From Haloarcula argentinensis DSM 12282 (GTDB taxonomy: Archaea; Halobacteriota; Halobacteria; Halobacteriales; Haloarculaceae): a stretch of 64,000 nucleotides of DNA. The notes below the pieces were generated by a model. That model did not search any database. It was given only the letters and a program-made list of their open reading frames with translations, and was not told where the DNA came from. Location of the stretch: positions 121,309 through 185,308 of the forward strand of contig AOLX01000015.1 in assembly GCA_000336895.1 (NCBI GenBank). Direction: 5' to 3'. Of this stretch, positions 34,909 to 44,073 are shown in pieces; positions within the stretch are counted from its first letter, which is position 1; each line of letters begins with the position of its first letter. Position numbers and translations under genes: made by a program.

Positions 34909-36003
34909 ATGAACACACGCGTACCGACTGTTGTCGGCACCGCCGTCCTCGCGCTCACTCTCCTCTCGCGACCCGCGGCGGCACACGTCGACTACGTGAC
35001 TGATGGGCCAGGCGAGGCCCTTGACGCGGTGGCGTTTGCGATATCCGTGCTGTCGAACCCGTTGAACGCGGCCGTTTTCGGCATCTCGGGACTGGCCGTG
35101 ACTGGCGGCCTCGCCGCGTACCTTTGGGTTCGGCCGACGATTGCGGACATCGTCATCCTTCGGGACGTACTCGTCGGCTACTCGGACCTCGTCCCGTGGA
35201 TGCTCCGGCTCAGCGTGGGGCTACCACTCGTCGGTGCCGGATTTCAGGGATACCTGTTCGCCCCGACAGTGACGTTTGACCCGACCACGAACCCACTCGT
35301 CCGTGCCCTGTTTATCGGGCTGGGGTTCACGCTGCTGTTCGGACTTGCGACCCGTATCGTCACGACGATTGGGCTGGTGACCTACGGATGGGCACTGACC
35401 ATCGATCCAGGCGCCGTTCTCGCTATGGAGTACGTCCCGGCCTTTCTGGCACTGTTGATTCTGGGCGGTGGCCGCCCGAGCGCAGACCATATGCTTCAGC
35501 AGGTCGCCAGCACCGACGGGACCTACTACGGCCGTATCGACCCGGTGCATCATCTCAAGCGCTTTCTGGACGCAACGACGGCATCGTACCGTGAGTACGT
35601 TCCAGTTATCGTCCGTGTCGGCATGGGCGTGACGTTCATTTATCTCGGACTGTTCCAGAAACTCGCCGAACCCGGCCAGGCGCTGCTGGTCGTCGAAAAG
35701 TATGACCTCACCGCCGTCGTCCCTGTCGACGCCGGGATGTGGGTGCTCGGGGCCGGCCTGACCGAGATGCTGGTCGGGCTGGTGTTGATCTTCGGCTTCA
35801 TGACTCGCGGGGCTGCAGCCGTCTCCTTTGTCCTGTTTACCACGACGCTGTTCGGACTCCCAGACGACCCGGTGCTCGCGCACATCACGCTGTTTGGAAT
35901 GGCCTCGGCGGTGTTCACGATGGGTGCCGGACCGCTCTCGTTCGACGACTGGTTTGGTCGGCCGGCACAGAGCGACCGTGAAACGGTCGCTTCGGCGGAC
36001 TGA
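34909..36003 (+). CDS. DoxX-family membrane protein
   Basis: 364 residues from ATG 34909; an earlier in-frame ATG (34861) is possible. The N-terminus is signal-like ('AVLALTLLSRPAAAHVDYV'). About nine hydrophobic helices follow, and a DoxX-like C-terminal half ('VRVGMGVTFIYLGLFQKLAEPG', 'AGLTEMLVGLVLIFGFMTRGA'). DoxX relatives are linked to terminal oxidase or thiosulfate:quinone chemistry, but no such partner is near here. Confidence 0.75.
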   Translation: MNTRVPTVVGTAVLALTLLSRPAAAHVDYVTDGPGEALDAVAFAISVLSNPLNAAVFGISGLAVTGGLAAYLWVRPTIADIVILRDVLVGYSDLVPWMLRLSVGLPLVGAGFQGYLFAPTVTFDPTTNPLVRALFIGLGFTLLFGLATRIVTTIGLVTYGWALTIDPGAVLAMEYVPAFLALLILGGGRPSADHMLQQVASTDGTYYGRIDPVHHLKRFLDATTASYREYVPVIVRVGMGVTFIYLGLFQKLAEPGQALLVVEKYDLTAVVPVDAGMWVLGAGLTEMLVGLVLIFGFMTRGAAAVSFVLFTTTLFGLPDDPVLAHITLFGMASAVFTMGAGPLSFDDWFGRPAQSDRETVASAD

Positions 36004-36016
36004 GCAGTCTTACAGG

Positions 36017-36448
36017 TCAGTTCGCGCCGTCCCACTGGTCCAGTTGGGTCCGGTTCCCGCTCGTGTTGTGGTATATGGTGATCGTGTCACGGGCACCCAC
36101 TCGCCGCTCGTAGGCGTTACCGCTGCTCAGCTGTGCGATGTCGCCCGGCCCAATCATCGCGTCAGGCTCGCGGTTCGCCACCTGTGCCCAGGTGACAGTT
36201 CTGCTCGGCCCTTCGAATTCGACATTTCCGGCTTCGAACTCGTCGCCGCGCTCGTGTGTGACGATGAGCAGTTCGTTGTCCTCGACGTAGTCGTAGCTGA
36301 AATTCGCCTGCGGACCACCGCCGTCGTCGTCCTCGATGACGAGCACGTTCAGCCCGACGATAGCCGTCACGAGTAGCGTCAGCCCGACGAGTACGGCGAC
36401 GCCGATGCCCTCTGTCATCCCGACCGTCTCAGTCCTGAACCGTCCCAT
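36017..36448 (-). CDS. Type IV pilin / archaellin N-terminal-like secreted protein
   Basis: 143 residues. 'GMTEGIGVAVLVGLTLLVTAIVGLNVLVI' is a single N-terminal hydrophobic helix like the DUF1628 pilin domain. A beta-rich extracellular domain follows with a block 'ELLIVTHERGDEF'. Likely anchored or pilus-associated; the prepilin peptidase site is not obvious, so the class is uncertain. Convergent with the DoxX gene, 13 bp apart. Confidence 0.7.
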   Translation of the reverse strand: MGRFRTETVGMTEGIGVAVLVGLTLLVTAIVGLNVLVIEDDDGGGPQANFSYDYVEDNELLIVTHERGDEFEAGNVEFEGPSRTVTWAQVANREPDAMIGPGDIAQLSSGNAYERRVGARDTITIYHNTSGNRTQLDQWDGAN

Positions 36449-36538
36449 AGCCGTCTATCAGCCCTAATGTGAGACGGCGTTAAATGCTGTTCGACGGCGA
36501 GGGGAAGACACATATCGGTTCAACTCACAGCCACCGGT

Positions 36539-37390
36539 ATGATAGACGAGACTGTCGAGGAGATCTCGGAGATGCAGACCCACAGTTCCTCCGTGGTCGC
36601 AGTCAAAGCCGCCCAGGCGCTCCGGGACCTGACAGACAGGGAGTATCCGACGGTCGAGGATTACCTCCGTTCGCTCGACCGGAACAGCAGCGCCCTCCGG
36701 CGAGCGAACCCCTCACACGCCTCCCTCCATACGACCCAGCACCGGATCGTGAACACCGTTTCGGACGCCGAGCCCGACGATGTGGCGGCCGCCAAGGAAC
36801 TGACGAACGAGGCTATCGACGACGTTATCGACTCGGTCGAGTCGTCGAAAGACCGCGCCGCTGCACGCGCTGTGTCGGAGATCGCCGACGACGACGTGCT
36901 GTTGACACATGACTTCTCCTCGACGGTGCTTGCGGCCATCGACGATGCCATCGAGGCCGGCCACAGCTTCGAGGTGTACGTTACGGAGTCCCGACCACGC
37001 TTCCTCGGCCGAAAGATGACGCGCCATCTCTCCGATAGGGACGGGGTCGACGTGACGCTCATCGTCGACAGCGCCGCCGGCCACTTCATGCCGGAGGTCG
37101 ACCGCGTGCTCGTCGGGATGGACTGCATCGTCGACGACACGCTGTACAACCGCATCGGCACGTATCCGATCGCGACGGCGGCGGCGGACAACGACGTTCC
37201 GGTGACGGTCGTCGGGGCCGCCGCGAAGTACGTCGACGGGGCTTTCGCCTTCGAAAACGAGATTCGCTCACCGTCGGAGGTCCTCCGGGAGCCGGCAGAC
37301 GGATTCGAAGTCGCGAACCCGGCCTACGACGCCACGCCGACGCACCTTCTGGATACGGTTGTCACTGACGACGGAGTCCACGAGTACTGA
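36539..37390 (+). CDS. eIF2B-like protein (eIF2B alpha/beta/delta-related)
   Basis: 283 residues. An N-terminal helical domain (about 1-110) is followed by a Rossmann-like domain: 'VLLTHDFSSTVLAAI', 'EVYVTESRPRFLGR', 'VLVGMDCIVDDTLYNRIGTYPIATAA', 'VTVVGAAAKY'. It follows the eIF2B regulatory subunit/ribose-1,5-bisphosphate isomerase superfamily pattern. Archaea lack eIF2B exchange, so a sugar-phosphate isomerase or other role is as likely; the active-site Cys/Asp of R15P isomerase is not clear here. Confidence 0.8.
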   Translation: MIDETVEEISEMQTHSSSVVAVKAAQALRDLTDREYPTVEDYLRSLDRNSSALRRANPSHASLHTTQHRIVNTVSDAEPDDVAAAKELTNEAIDDVIDSVESSKDRAAARAVSEIADDDVLLTHDFSSTVLAAIDDAIEAGHSFEVYVTESRPRFLGRKMTRHLSDRDGVDVTLIVDSAAGHFMPEVDRVLVGMDCIVDDTLYNRIGTYPIATAAADNDVPVTVVGAAAKYVDGAFAFENEIRSPSEVLREPADGFEVANPAYDATPTHLLDTVVTDDGVHEY

Positions 37391-37495
37391 GACGGACTGC
37401 TGTACGTTCGTTCCGGCATCACTGGCCAGCAGGACGGGTCCCGGTAACGGAACGGCGCTCGAAGATTCTTGTTGCTGGCCGTGAAGAAGTCAGGT

Positions 37496-37717
37496 ATGGA
37501 CGACACCGCCCTCCTTCGTCAAACCATCCGCCGGTGTACCGCCGTACTCGTTGCAACGCTTGCCACTGTTGGTGTGAGTCTGCAGAGTCCTTCAGAAGCG
37601 AGTTTCTTGCTCATACTGGCCACCGCCTCAGTGGTGTATCTCGCCGTGGGGTTCATCAAAGTGAAGCCGCCTGCTGAAAACCCTGAAAGTTCCGCGTCTA
37701 CAGAGGACGAGAGGTAA
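37496..37717 (+). CDS. Small two-helix membrane protein
   Basis: 73 residues from ATG 37496 ('MDDTALLRQTIRR'). Two hydrophobic stretches (about 13-30 and 36-54) and an acidic tail. No family recognised. It is 9 bp from the convergent zinc-ribbon gene. Confidence 0.6.
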   Translation: MDDTALLRQTIRRCTAVLVATLATVGVSLQSPSEASFLLILATASVVYLAVGFIKVKPPAENPESSASTEDER

Positions 37718-37726
37718 GTATGTAGT

Positions 37727-37924
37727 TTACCGCTGTTGGACGACGGTGTCACAGTTGGGACACCGCAGCTGTAAACTGTTCTCGGTTGCTTCAGTGGTCC
37801 AGTCGCCCGTGACTGCACTCTCGTGACCGCAGTCGGGGCAGAACAGCGATGTCTTGGACCGCGTCTGTGGTGGTGGGTCTGAGTCGACCGCGCTGGTCGA
37901 GTAGATTTCGGTGGAGGTCATCAA
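37727..37924 (-). CDS. Small zinc-ribbon protein, paralogue of 4490-4768
   Basis: 65 residues with 'LFCPDCGHES' and 'LRCPNCDT', a one-zinc ribbon. The core 'K-x-LFCPDCGH' and 'GDW' are shared with the protein at 4490-4768, which is longer at its C-terminus. DUF8106-like; function unknown. The 120 bp downstream of its promoter side (37925-38046) are AT-rich without a gene. Confidence 0.75.
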   Translation of the reverse strand: MMTSTEIYSTSAVDSDPPPQTRSKTSLFCPDCGHESAVTGDWTTEATENSLQLRCPNCDTVVQQR

Positions 37925-38046
37925 AGAAAAGAACGCACTGTAGGGTCAAAAATGTGTCGGCAGAATGTTTGATTGTTCACGCACAATGTGGAATTGATAT
38001 AGTTTTAATCCCCGAAAACGTGGATGAGTGTCCCCATTTTTGGAAA

Positions 38047-38781
38047 TTACATGTACATTCGGTCATCTGGGAATGGGTCGGTATCGGCAGCGTCTATCCG
38101 TTCTGCGAGCGCCTGATAGTGGGCCTCGATGTTTGCGGCGAAGGCCTCCAGCGGGCCGGTGTCGATCTGGATCGCATGGGTCGCTTTCAGCGCAGTGAGC
38201 AGTCTGATCGCGGCTGCGGCATCGGGCGCTTGCGGATGTGTCGGTGTCGTGAACACGCCTGTCGGAAGCGACTCATCGATACCCCGAGTGACAAGCTCCG
38301 CACTCAGTCCTTCGAGGAACCCGTTCCCCATCGGCCTGATGTCGGTGTCGTCAAGATACGCTTCCTGATACGCTGGCGTTGCGATGTAGAACGGGGCGTG
38401 GTCGTCCGGGCCGTGCGCGATGGGGACGCCGGTGAGCATCGTAATGTTCGAAACGTCCAGTTCTCTCCCGGCGGTCGCGATTGCCTCGGCGACGACCCCT
38501 GCCTGAGCCGGCGGCACGAAGCGCTCGCCAACCAAGACGGCAAACGACGCCGGTTCGTCGACGTACAGCCGCGTGTGATGTCTCGGAGTTCCATTCTCGA
38601 AGGGAGTAATAAACGGCGGCCCCGGCGTCCGCAGATGGCCGATTTCGCGCATCGACTCCTGGTCGGCCAGATAATCGACGGCCGTGAGGCCGGCCAGGCC
38701 GTACTCAGAGACGCCGACCGCCAGCGTATCGACCGGTGGCCGATCGTCTGAGAGGACCACCGAAATGTCGTCGGAGGACAT
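38047..38781 (-). CDS. PAC2 family (proteasome assembly chaperone-like) protein
   Basis: 244 residues. Pattern of the archaeal PAC2/DUF75 fold: 'LAVGVSEYGLAGLTAVDYL', 'FAVLVGERFVPPAQAGVVAEAI', 'ITMLTGVPIA', and 'VFTTPTHPQAPDAAAAIRLL' near the C-terminus. Relatives assist proteasome assembly or bind nucleotides. No proteasome gene is near, though the JAB/MPN-like protein at 6424 belongs to a related theme. Confidence 0.82.
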   Translation of the reverse strand: MSSDDISVVLSDDRPPVDTLAVGVSEYGLAGLTAVDYLADQESMREIGHLRTPGPPFITPFENGTPRHHTRLYVDEPASFAVLVGERFVPPAQAGVVAEAIATAGRELDVSNITMLTGVPIAHGPDDHAPFYIATPAYQEAYLDDTDIRPMGNGFLEGLSAELVTRGIDESLPTGVFTTPTHPQAPDAAAAIRLLTALKATHAIQIDTGPLEAFAANIEAHYQALAERIDAADTDPFPDDRMYM

Positions 38782-38858
38782 ATTTTTTCAGACGGAGTGA
38801 GAGGGCTAAGTAGTTCGGGAGGGGAATCCTTTTCTCGTGGCAGGGTCGATTCCATGTC

Positions 38859-39908
38859 ATGCGTTTTGGCCCTGTCTGGCCGTTGCAGACACCCATTCCG
38901 ACACCGACCGAAACTGCGACCGAAGTGGCTACCGACATCGGCGGGCTGTTGCCCTTCGATATCCCGATGTGGGTGGTGAACATCGGGGAATCCCTGATTG
39001 TCGTTGCGCTAGCAATCATCGTCTCCCGGATTCTCGTCCGCCTTCTCGGCCGACGCGTCGCTCGGCAGTTCCGACGACCGAGCCTCACTCGAACGGCGCT
39101 GCGCGGCATCCGTGCCGGTGTGTACATCTTTGCGTTGCTGACTATCCTGAATATTTACGGCTTGCAACTGGGCGACATCGCGCTTTCCGTTACTGTGTTC
39201 ACAGCCGTGGTTGGTGTCGTACTGGCCCCGATTCTCGGGGGCCTGATCTCCGGCGTCTTCTTGCTGGCTGACCAGCCCTTCGAGATCGGAGATATGATTG
39301 AACTCGTCGACACCGGCCAGCGGGGGTTCGTCGAGGACATCACGCTCAGACACACAAAGATATTCACCCTCGACAATACGTTTCTCGTCATCCCCAACGG
39401 GGAGATTCGCCAGCGAGATGTCGTCAACTACTCGGCGGAGGACTCACGGACCCGGCTGTCGCTCGACGTACTGGTCACGTACGAGAGTGACATCGCCGCC
39501 GCGCGGACCCTCATCGAAGCGGCGGCCCGGGAAGTGGACAACGTCATCTCCGGCGGGCCGGACATCCGCGTCGGCGCAGCCCGGTATCCCGCTTCGCCGA
39601 CGGTGTATATCAACGAGTTCGCCGATCACGGCGTGTTGCTGACACTCCGGTACTGGGTGACCGAACCGTACAAACTGCTCGCTGCCCGCTCGAGAGTCCA
39701 GACGAACGTTTGGCGACGGCTCGAGGACGCAGACGTCGAGATTGCGTACCCCCACTCACACCTGTACTTCGACGACACCAGCGGGGAGATGAACGTCTCA
39801 CTCAATGACGGACTGAGCGGACTGAACGGCGTTGGCCGGACCCACGCGGCCTCCGGCGACTCACCCGTCCCGCCACGTCAGGATCCCGATGACCTCGCCG
39901 ACGAGTGA
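38859..39908 (+). CDS. Mechanosensitive ion channel (MscS family)
   Basis: 349 residues. A Pro/Thr-rich N-terminus is followed by three membrane helices (about 34-55, 85-105, 112-140). The pore region is 'VVGVVLAPILGGLISGVFLL' and the beta domain starts 'FEIGDMIELVDTGQRGFVEDITLRHTKI', both typical of MscS. It releases solutes on osmotic down-shock. A different, shorter MscS-like protein lies at 42499-43032. Its 3' end overlaps the convergent stress-protein gene by 31 bp. Confidence 0.92.
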   Translation: MRFGPVWPLQTPIPTPTETATEVATDIGGLLPFDIPMWVVNIGESLIVVALAIIVSRILVRLLGRRVARQFRRPSLTRTALRGIRAGVYIFALLTILNIYGLQLGDIALSVTVFTAVVGVVLAPILGGLISGVFLLADQPFEIGDMIELVDTGQRGFVEDITLRHTKIFTLDNTFLVIPNGEIRQRDVVNYSAEDSRTRLSLDVLVTYESDIAAARTLIEAAAREVDNVISGGPDIRVGAARYPASPTVYINEFADHGVLLTLRYWVTEPYKLLAARSRVQTNVWRRLEDADVEIAYPHSHLYFDDTSGEMNVSLNDGLSGLNGVGRTHAASGDSPVPPRQDPDDLADE

Positions 39909-40324
39909 CGGTTAGACTGCGCATCCGGTTCGACGGTGACGATTTCGCAGTCGAGTTCCTCGCGGAGGAACTGTTCGACATCAGGGTCGTCGACCAGTCG
40001 CCGAATCATCTGTCGCCAGCGACTCGCCTGTTTGCTCCCGATGACGACGATATCAGCGTCCTGTGCGGCGACCTCGTCGAGAATCGTCTCTTCGACGAGC
40101 ATCCCCGACCGGACGACGTACCGCGTCCGCGGGACGTGGCCGAACGACTGCTCGACGGCACGTTTGAGCTCTGTCCGGTCGACGTGGTGGCTGTTTTGGT
40201 ACAGATTTACGTGGAGGACGGTGAGGTCCGCGTCTTCCGCGTCGGCGATCTGAATGGCCTCAGCGAGCGTGGCTCGGGAGTTTTCCGAAAGCGGGTATCT
40301 GACCGGGACGACGACCTGTGGCAT
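39878..40324 (-). CDS. Universal stress protein-like protein
   Basis: 148 residues. N-terminus 'VVVPVRYPLSENSRATLAEAIQIA' and 'DLTVLHV' are UspA-like, and the C-terminus ends with 'LDCEIVTVEP'. Where ATP-binding members have G-x2-G-x9-G-S/T, this reads 'IGSKQASRWRQMIRRL', so nucleotide binding is probably lost. The C-terminal tail overlaps the mscS 3' end. Confidence 0.85.
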   Translation of the reverse strand: MPQVVVPVRYPLSENSRATLAEAIQIADAEDADLTVLHVNLYQNSHHVDRTELKRAVEQSFGHVPRTRYVVRSGMLVEETILDEVAAQDADIVVIGSKQASRWRQMIRRLVDDPDVEQFLREELDCEIVTVEPDAQSNRHSSARSSGS

Positions 40325-40356
40325 CGGCGAGATGTACCGTGCCGAGGTTTAAATCG

Positions 40357-41715
40357 CTAGCGACGGGTGAGTCGCCCGTCCACGGTCGGGGCGATATCGG
40401 TCTCGCGGACGTAGTCGGCCAACGCCTCGTACTGTACGTCGGCGACGCAGACCCGGTGAGACTCGGTGAGGACCGGAAACTCCAGTTCGGTGTAGTAGAG
40501 GTAGTTGCTCGTCGCGAGCGTGTACGTCTCGGTGTCGCGTACCGGTCGCCCATCGACCCGTAACTGCTCGATGGTCTGTGTGTCGTTGTTCCAGACCAGT
40601 TCGACGCCGCTGAAGTGGGCGTGCCACCAGTCCGGGTCGCCGAACGCGACCTGCTGCCCGCTTCCCTGTCGGCACACCGTCCGGAGTTCCGCACCCGTCA
40701 GTTCGGCGACGGTCAGTGGCTCCTCGAACGGAACGACAGAAATCATATCGGCGACCGTCAGCTCCCCATCGAGCGGTACCGTGTCGTTCCGGAGACCGCC
40801 GCTGTTCTGCAGGGCAACGTCTGCGCCCGTCGCCCACCGGTACGCGTCAGCGACGAGGTTGCCGAGCCGGCACTCGCCACCATAGGTCGTCGCCTGCTGC
40901 CGGTCGAGAGGGTCGTCGACACGACCGACGACTTCGTCCAGTCCCGCCGCGGAGAGTCGGTCCTCGATGGCCGCCCTGACCCGGTCGTCGACAGGGCCGT
41001 CGGCTGTCTCACGGAACTGCGCAGTCGGTTCCGGCCCGGTGAGGTCGACCTCGACGACGGCCCGGCCGTTGGCTCCGGGTCTGGTGAGCAGCGTCCCGGC
41101 GACGCGGTCGATACGGCGCTCGTGGACGTGCCCGCCGAGGATTACGTCCACGTCGCAGGCGCGGGCCAGTTTCTCGTCAGTCCGACCCAGATGTGAGAGC
41201 ACGACAACAACCTCTGCCCCGTCGTCCCGAAGCGCTGTGGCCGCCTCGCTGACGGCTTCGACAGGGTCGGTGAACGTCAGCGTGGTCGCCTGCGGATTGG
41301 CCGAGGCCGTATCCGGGCTAGTGACGCCGACGAAGCCGACCTGGGTCCCGTCGACGGTCCGACTCGCCCACGGTCGGGTCTGCCGTCGGGCGAACCGCTC
41401 GCCGTCCTGTTCGACGTTCGCGGTCAGCCACGTCTGTGGGGACCTGGCGATGATGTCCCGCGTCGCGTCGAGTCCGTGGTCGAAATCGTGGTTGCCCAGC
41501 GTCTCGAACGCGGGCGTCACCGCAGTGAAGAGGTCCAGCGACTGCTCGCCGTCGGTGACTAGCGACAGCACCCCCGGCCCGGTGTTGTCCCCGGTGCCGA
41601 CCACCAGTGCATCCGGGCCGTCAGCGGCGGCCACTGTCCCCGCAAACCGCCCGATTCGCTCGGGTGTATCGTACGCTTTCTCCACGTCGGAGTACTGGAT
41701 TAGCCGCGGACTCAC
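40357..41715 (-). CDS. 5'-nucleotidase / UDP-sugar diphosphatase family metallophosphatase
   Basis: 452 residues. The catalytic domain has 'YSDVEKAYD', 'VGTGDNTGPG', 'TLGNHDFDHG', 'LSHLGR' and 'LGGHVHERR', the dimetal ligands. The C-terminal domain shows 'NLVADAYRW' and 'LQNSGGLRND', which bind nucleoside. No signal peptide is seen, so a cytosolic enzyme is likely, unlike most secreted relatives. Ends 33 bp from the stress-protein gene on the same strand. Confidence 0.92.
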   Translation of the reverse strand: MSPRLIQYSDVEKAYDTPERIGRFAGTVAAADGPDALVVGTGDNTGPGVLSLVTDGEQSLDLFTAVTPAFETLGNHDFDHGLDATRDIIARSPQTWLTANVEQDGERFARRQTRPWASRTVDGTQVGFVGVTSPDTASANPQATTLTFTDPVEAVSEAATALRDDGAEVVVVLSHLGRTDEKLARACDVDVILGGHVHERRIDRVAGTLLTRPGANGRAVVEVDLTGPEPTAQFRETADGPVDDRVRAAIEDRLSAAGLDEVVGRVDDPLDRQQATTYGGECRLGNLVADAYRWATGADVALQNSGGLRNDTVPLDGELTVADMISVVPFEEPLTVAELTGAELRTVCRQGSGQQVAFGDPDWWHAHFSGVELVWNNDTQTIEQLRVDGRPVRDTETYTLATSNYLYYTELEFPVLTESHRVCVADVQYEALADYVRETDIAPTVDGRLTRR

Positions 41716-41787
41716 ACCAACAGTGGAGGGGGACCAGCGACTAATGGTTTCCGCAGTGATTTAGCCACTGGCCCGTCATGACTACGT

Positions 41788-42027
41788 ATGGACGCACTTG
41801 AGGGACCCGACGGCGAGACGCTGTACGTCGACCGGAGCGACGGCGACATCGGCACGAAAGGCGCGTTTTACGTCGTCTACCGCGACGCCGACCGCGAACG
41901 TCGCTGGGGCTACTTCTGTAGCAACTGCGAGACGTTCAACAACGCGATGGACTCGATGGGGCGCATCCGCTGTAACGACTGCTCGAACCTCCGCAAGGCC
42001 GAGGAGTGGGACGCCGCTCACGAGTAA
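41788..42027 (+). CDS. Small zinc-binding protein (DUF5816-like)
   Basis: 79 residues. Two CxxC pairs in 'FCSNCETFNNAMDSMGRIRCNDCSN' (about 47-71) form a zinc ribbon after an N-terminal beta part ('GAFYVVYRDADRERRWGYF'). Ends 'KAEEWDAAHE'. I recognise it as a conserved haloarchaeal family, probably DUF5816, of unknown function. Divergent from the nucleotidase gene. Confidence 0.78.
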   Translation: MDALEGPDGETLYVDRSDGDIGTKGAFYVVYRDADRERRWGYFCSNCETFNNAMDSMGRIRCNDCSNLRKAEEWDAAHE

Positions 42028-42141
42028 CGCTCTGTTTAGACGGCCCAGCGGTGTCGTTCTCATCCGTTCGTCCACGCGAGAACTATCAGCTAAGTAGTTA
42101 GTGGGAACGTTTATCAGAGAGCCGGTGGTACTGACTCCCAG

Positions 42142-42474
42142 ATGGGGGCCGTTACCACATCACTCGACGAGCAGGCCCGGTCGATATTCGACGACCTCGG
42201 ATACACCGTGTCGCGCACTGGCACCGAACTGCGAGCGGAACGCGACTGGCGCGTCGTCACTGTCTCAGTGCTTGACTCGCAGGACCCGATACCCGAGGGC
42301 GGCGACTTGCGTTGTTTCGTCACACGCACCGACGATGCGACGCACCTCAGCCGCCGCCTCAATCGGCAGGACGTATCCTATGACTGGGCTGTCATCGGGA
42401 TTACTGAGGACGGCGAGTACGAAGTGGTCCGTCACCCCGGCGACACAGCCGTGTCGGCTGACGCCAACACTTAG
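42142..42474 (+). CDS. Conserved haloarchaeal protein (DUF7116-like)
   Basis: 110 residues. A compact alpha/beta fold: 'QARSIFDDLGYTVSRTGTELRAERDWRVVTVSVLD', then 'LRCFVTRTDDATHLSRRL' and 'YDWAVIGITEDGEYEVV'. It looks like a nuclease-fold-like small protein but no active-site set is seen. It is followed 24 bp later by the small MscS-like gene, probably the same transcript. Confidence 0.7.
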   Translation: MGAVTTSLDEQARSIFDDLGYTVSRTGTELRAERDWRVVTVSVLDSQDPIPEGGDLRCFVTRTDDATHLSRRLNRQDVSYDWAVIGITEDGEYEVVRHPGDTAVSADANT

Positions 42475-42498
42475 GGGCCTCTCCGTTCACCATCCGGC

Positions 42499-43032
42499 GT
42501 GCAAGTCGGTGTCATCAACCGAACGCTCGAACAGCTAGTTACGAACGTCGTCGACGCACTCCCACGCCTCATAACCGCGTTCGTCTTTCTCGCAATCGCT
42601 GCAGTAGGCATCAAAGCGATCATGATCGTCGCCCGGGCCGTCCTGAAGCGATCGCTGCCCGGCGAATCGCCCGTGTACCGGCAGTTTCTGTCGGTGATCG
42701 TACTCGTGTTCCTGTGGTTCGGCGTGGCGCTGTCGTTCCTCTCTATCGTCGGCCTGACCGCCATCGCCGCGTCGCTGGGCACGGCGACTGGATTCCTCGC
42801 GCTCGGCGTCTCCTACGCGCTCTCGGAGATGATCAAGGACGCCGTTGCCGGTGTCTACCTCCTCCGTGACCCCGACTTCAATCCCGGCGATACTGTCAAA
42901 GCCGGCGACACCACCGGTGAGGTAGTCGCAATCGAACTCCGGAAGACGCGGTTCCGTGTCGACGATGACACCGTCGTCAGGGCCAACGCGGCCATCGAAG
43001 AACGCTGGACGAAGGTCGGATCCGAGTCCTGA
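42499..43032 (+). CDS. Small MscS-like mechanosensitive channel protein
   Basis: 177 residues from GTG 42499. Three hydrophobic helices (about 20-45, 58-78, 82-105) with the pore pattern 'GTATGFLALGVSYALSEMIKDAVAGVYLL', then a beta domain 'FNPGDTVKAGDTTGEVVAIELRKTRFRVDDDTVV'. It lacks the C-terminal cytoplasmic vestibule of full MscS, ending after the beta domain. It may be a minimal channel. Confidence 0.85.
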   Translation: MQVGVINRTLEQLVTNVVDALPRLITAFVFLAIAAVGIKAIMIVARAVLKRSLPGESPVYRQFLSVIVLVFLWFGVALSFLSIVGLTAIAASLGTATGFLALGVSYALSEMIKDAVAGVYLLRDPDFNPGDTVKAGDTTGEVVAIELRKTRFRVDDDTVVRANAAIEERWTKVGSES

Positions 43033-43098
43033 GCGGGCCAAGCACCGCGCTACCCGTTCACACGTGGTGTTTAAGCCTATCGGCATCATATTCGAGGT

Positions 43099-44013
43099 AT
43101 GTTCGTCGGGCACGCGCTGCTCGCGTTCGCCCTCGGAGCCCTCGCCGCGTGGTGGTTCGGGCTCTCCCGCGAGCGAGCGGTTCAGCTAGGTGTCGTGGCC
43201 GGCTTGTTCGCCGCAGCTCCTGACGTTGACATCGTCTATGCCCCCTTCGGGCTACTCGTCGGGGCTGCCGGGAGCCTGACCGCAGATGGGTTCTGGGAAG
43301 TTGCGGACGTCGTTCACCGCGGACCGACACACTCACTCCTGTTGGGGGCCGCACTCGCCATCGCGGCCGGCCTCTGGGCAAGTAACTCGCGGACTGCCCG
43401 AATCGGCGCGCTGTCCATCGGCGTCGCACTGACCGTGCTTACGGGAGTAGTCAGCGGTCCCATCGCAGGACTCGTGACGGTCGTGTTCGTCCTGGCCGTG
43501 CTTGGTGTCGCCACAGTCGCACAGTCCCGCGATATCAGCCCCCGGACGGTGACCGGGCTGGCGCTACTGGGACTGCTTAGCCACCCATTCGGCGACCTCT
43601 TCACCGGCGGTCCGCCACCGTTCTTCTATCCCTTCGACGTGACGCTCGTCGCCGAGCGGGTGCTTCTCCACCCTGACCCGACCACGCACCTTCTGGCGGC
43701 GTTCGCCATCGAGCTCGCGACGGTCTGGCTCGCGGTGTGGACCTACGTCCACCTCCGCGGGTACACGCTAACGGGGCTCGTCCGCCCCCGAGCAGCGCTG
43801 GGACTGGGGTATGCAGCAGCCGTTCTGTTCATGCCTGCACCGACGCTCGAACAGTCGGCGCACTTCGTGTTCAGCGTCCTCGCACTGGGTGTCGTCGGCG
43901 CGCCGACCCGGCCGTTCAGTGACGGCGTCGACTGGCTGGAGACAGTCGTGACGGGGCTGGCGGCAGTGACCATCGCTGCGCTCGCGTATGCCATGGCGTA
44001 CGGGGCTATCTAA
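43099..44013 (+). CDS. Membrane-bound metal-dependent hydrolase (YdjM family)
   Basis: 304 residues with about eight hydrophobic helices. The YdjM/LexA-binding signature is clear: 'GHALLAFALG', 'AAAPDVDIVY' and 'HRGPTHSLLLG', with His and Asp as putative metal ligands, plus 'SHPFGDLFTGG' later. Substrate unknown; relatives may act on phospholipid-linked molecules. Upstream gene is the small MscS-like channel. Confidence 0.88.
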   Translation: MFVGHALLAFALGALAAWWFGLSRERAVQLGVVAGLFAAAPDVDIVYAPFGLLVGAAGSLTADGFWEVADVVHRGPTHSLLLGAALAIAAGLWASNSRTARIGALSIGVALTVLTGVVSGPIAGLVTVVFVLAVLGVATVAQSRDISPRTVTGLALLGLLSHPFGDLFTGGPPPFFYPFDVTLVAERVLLHPDPTTHLLAAFAIELATVWLAVWTYVHLRGYTLTGLVRPRAALGLGYAAAVLFMPAPTLEQSAHFVFSVLALGVVGAPTRPFSDGVDWLETVVTGLAAVTIAALAYAMAYGAI

Positions 44014-44073
44014 ACAGCCCACGCCGCCGGTATCGGTCGATAGGGTTTTTCGAGTCGGGATTCACCAGATAAT

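Noticed and set aside
37849..38751. 300-codon plus-strand frame across the zinc-ribbon and PAC2 genes
   Set aside because: Crosses an AT-rich non-coding gap and two well-supported minus-strand genes; no domain.
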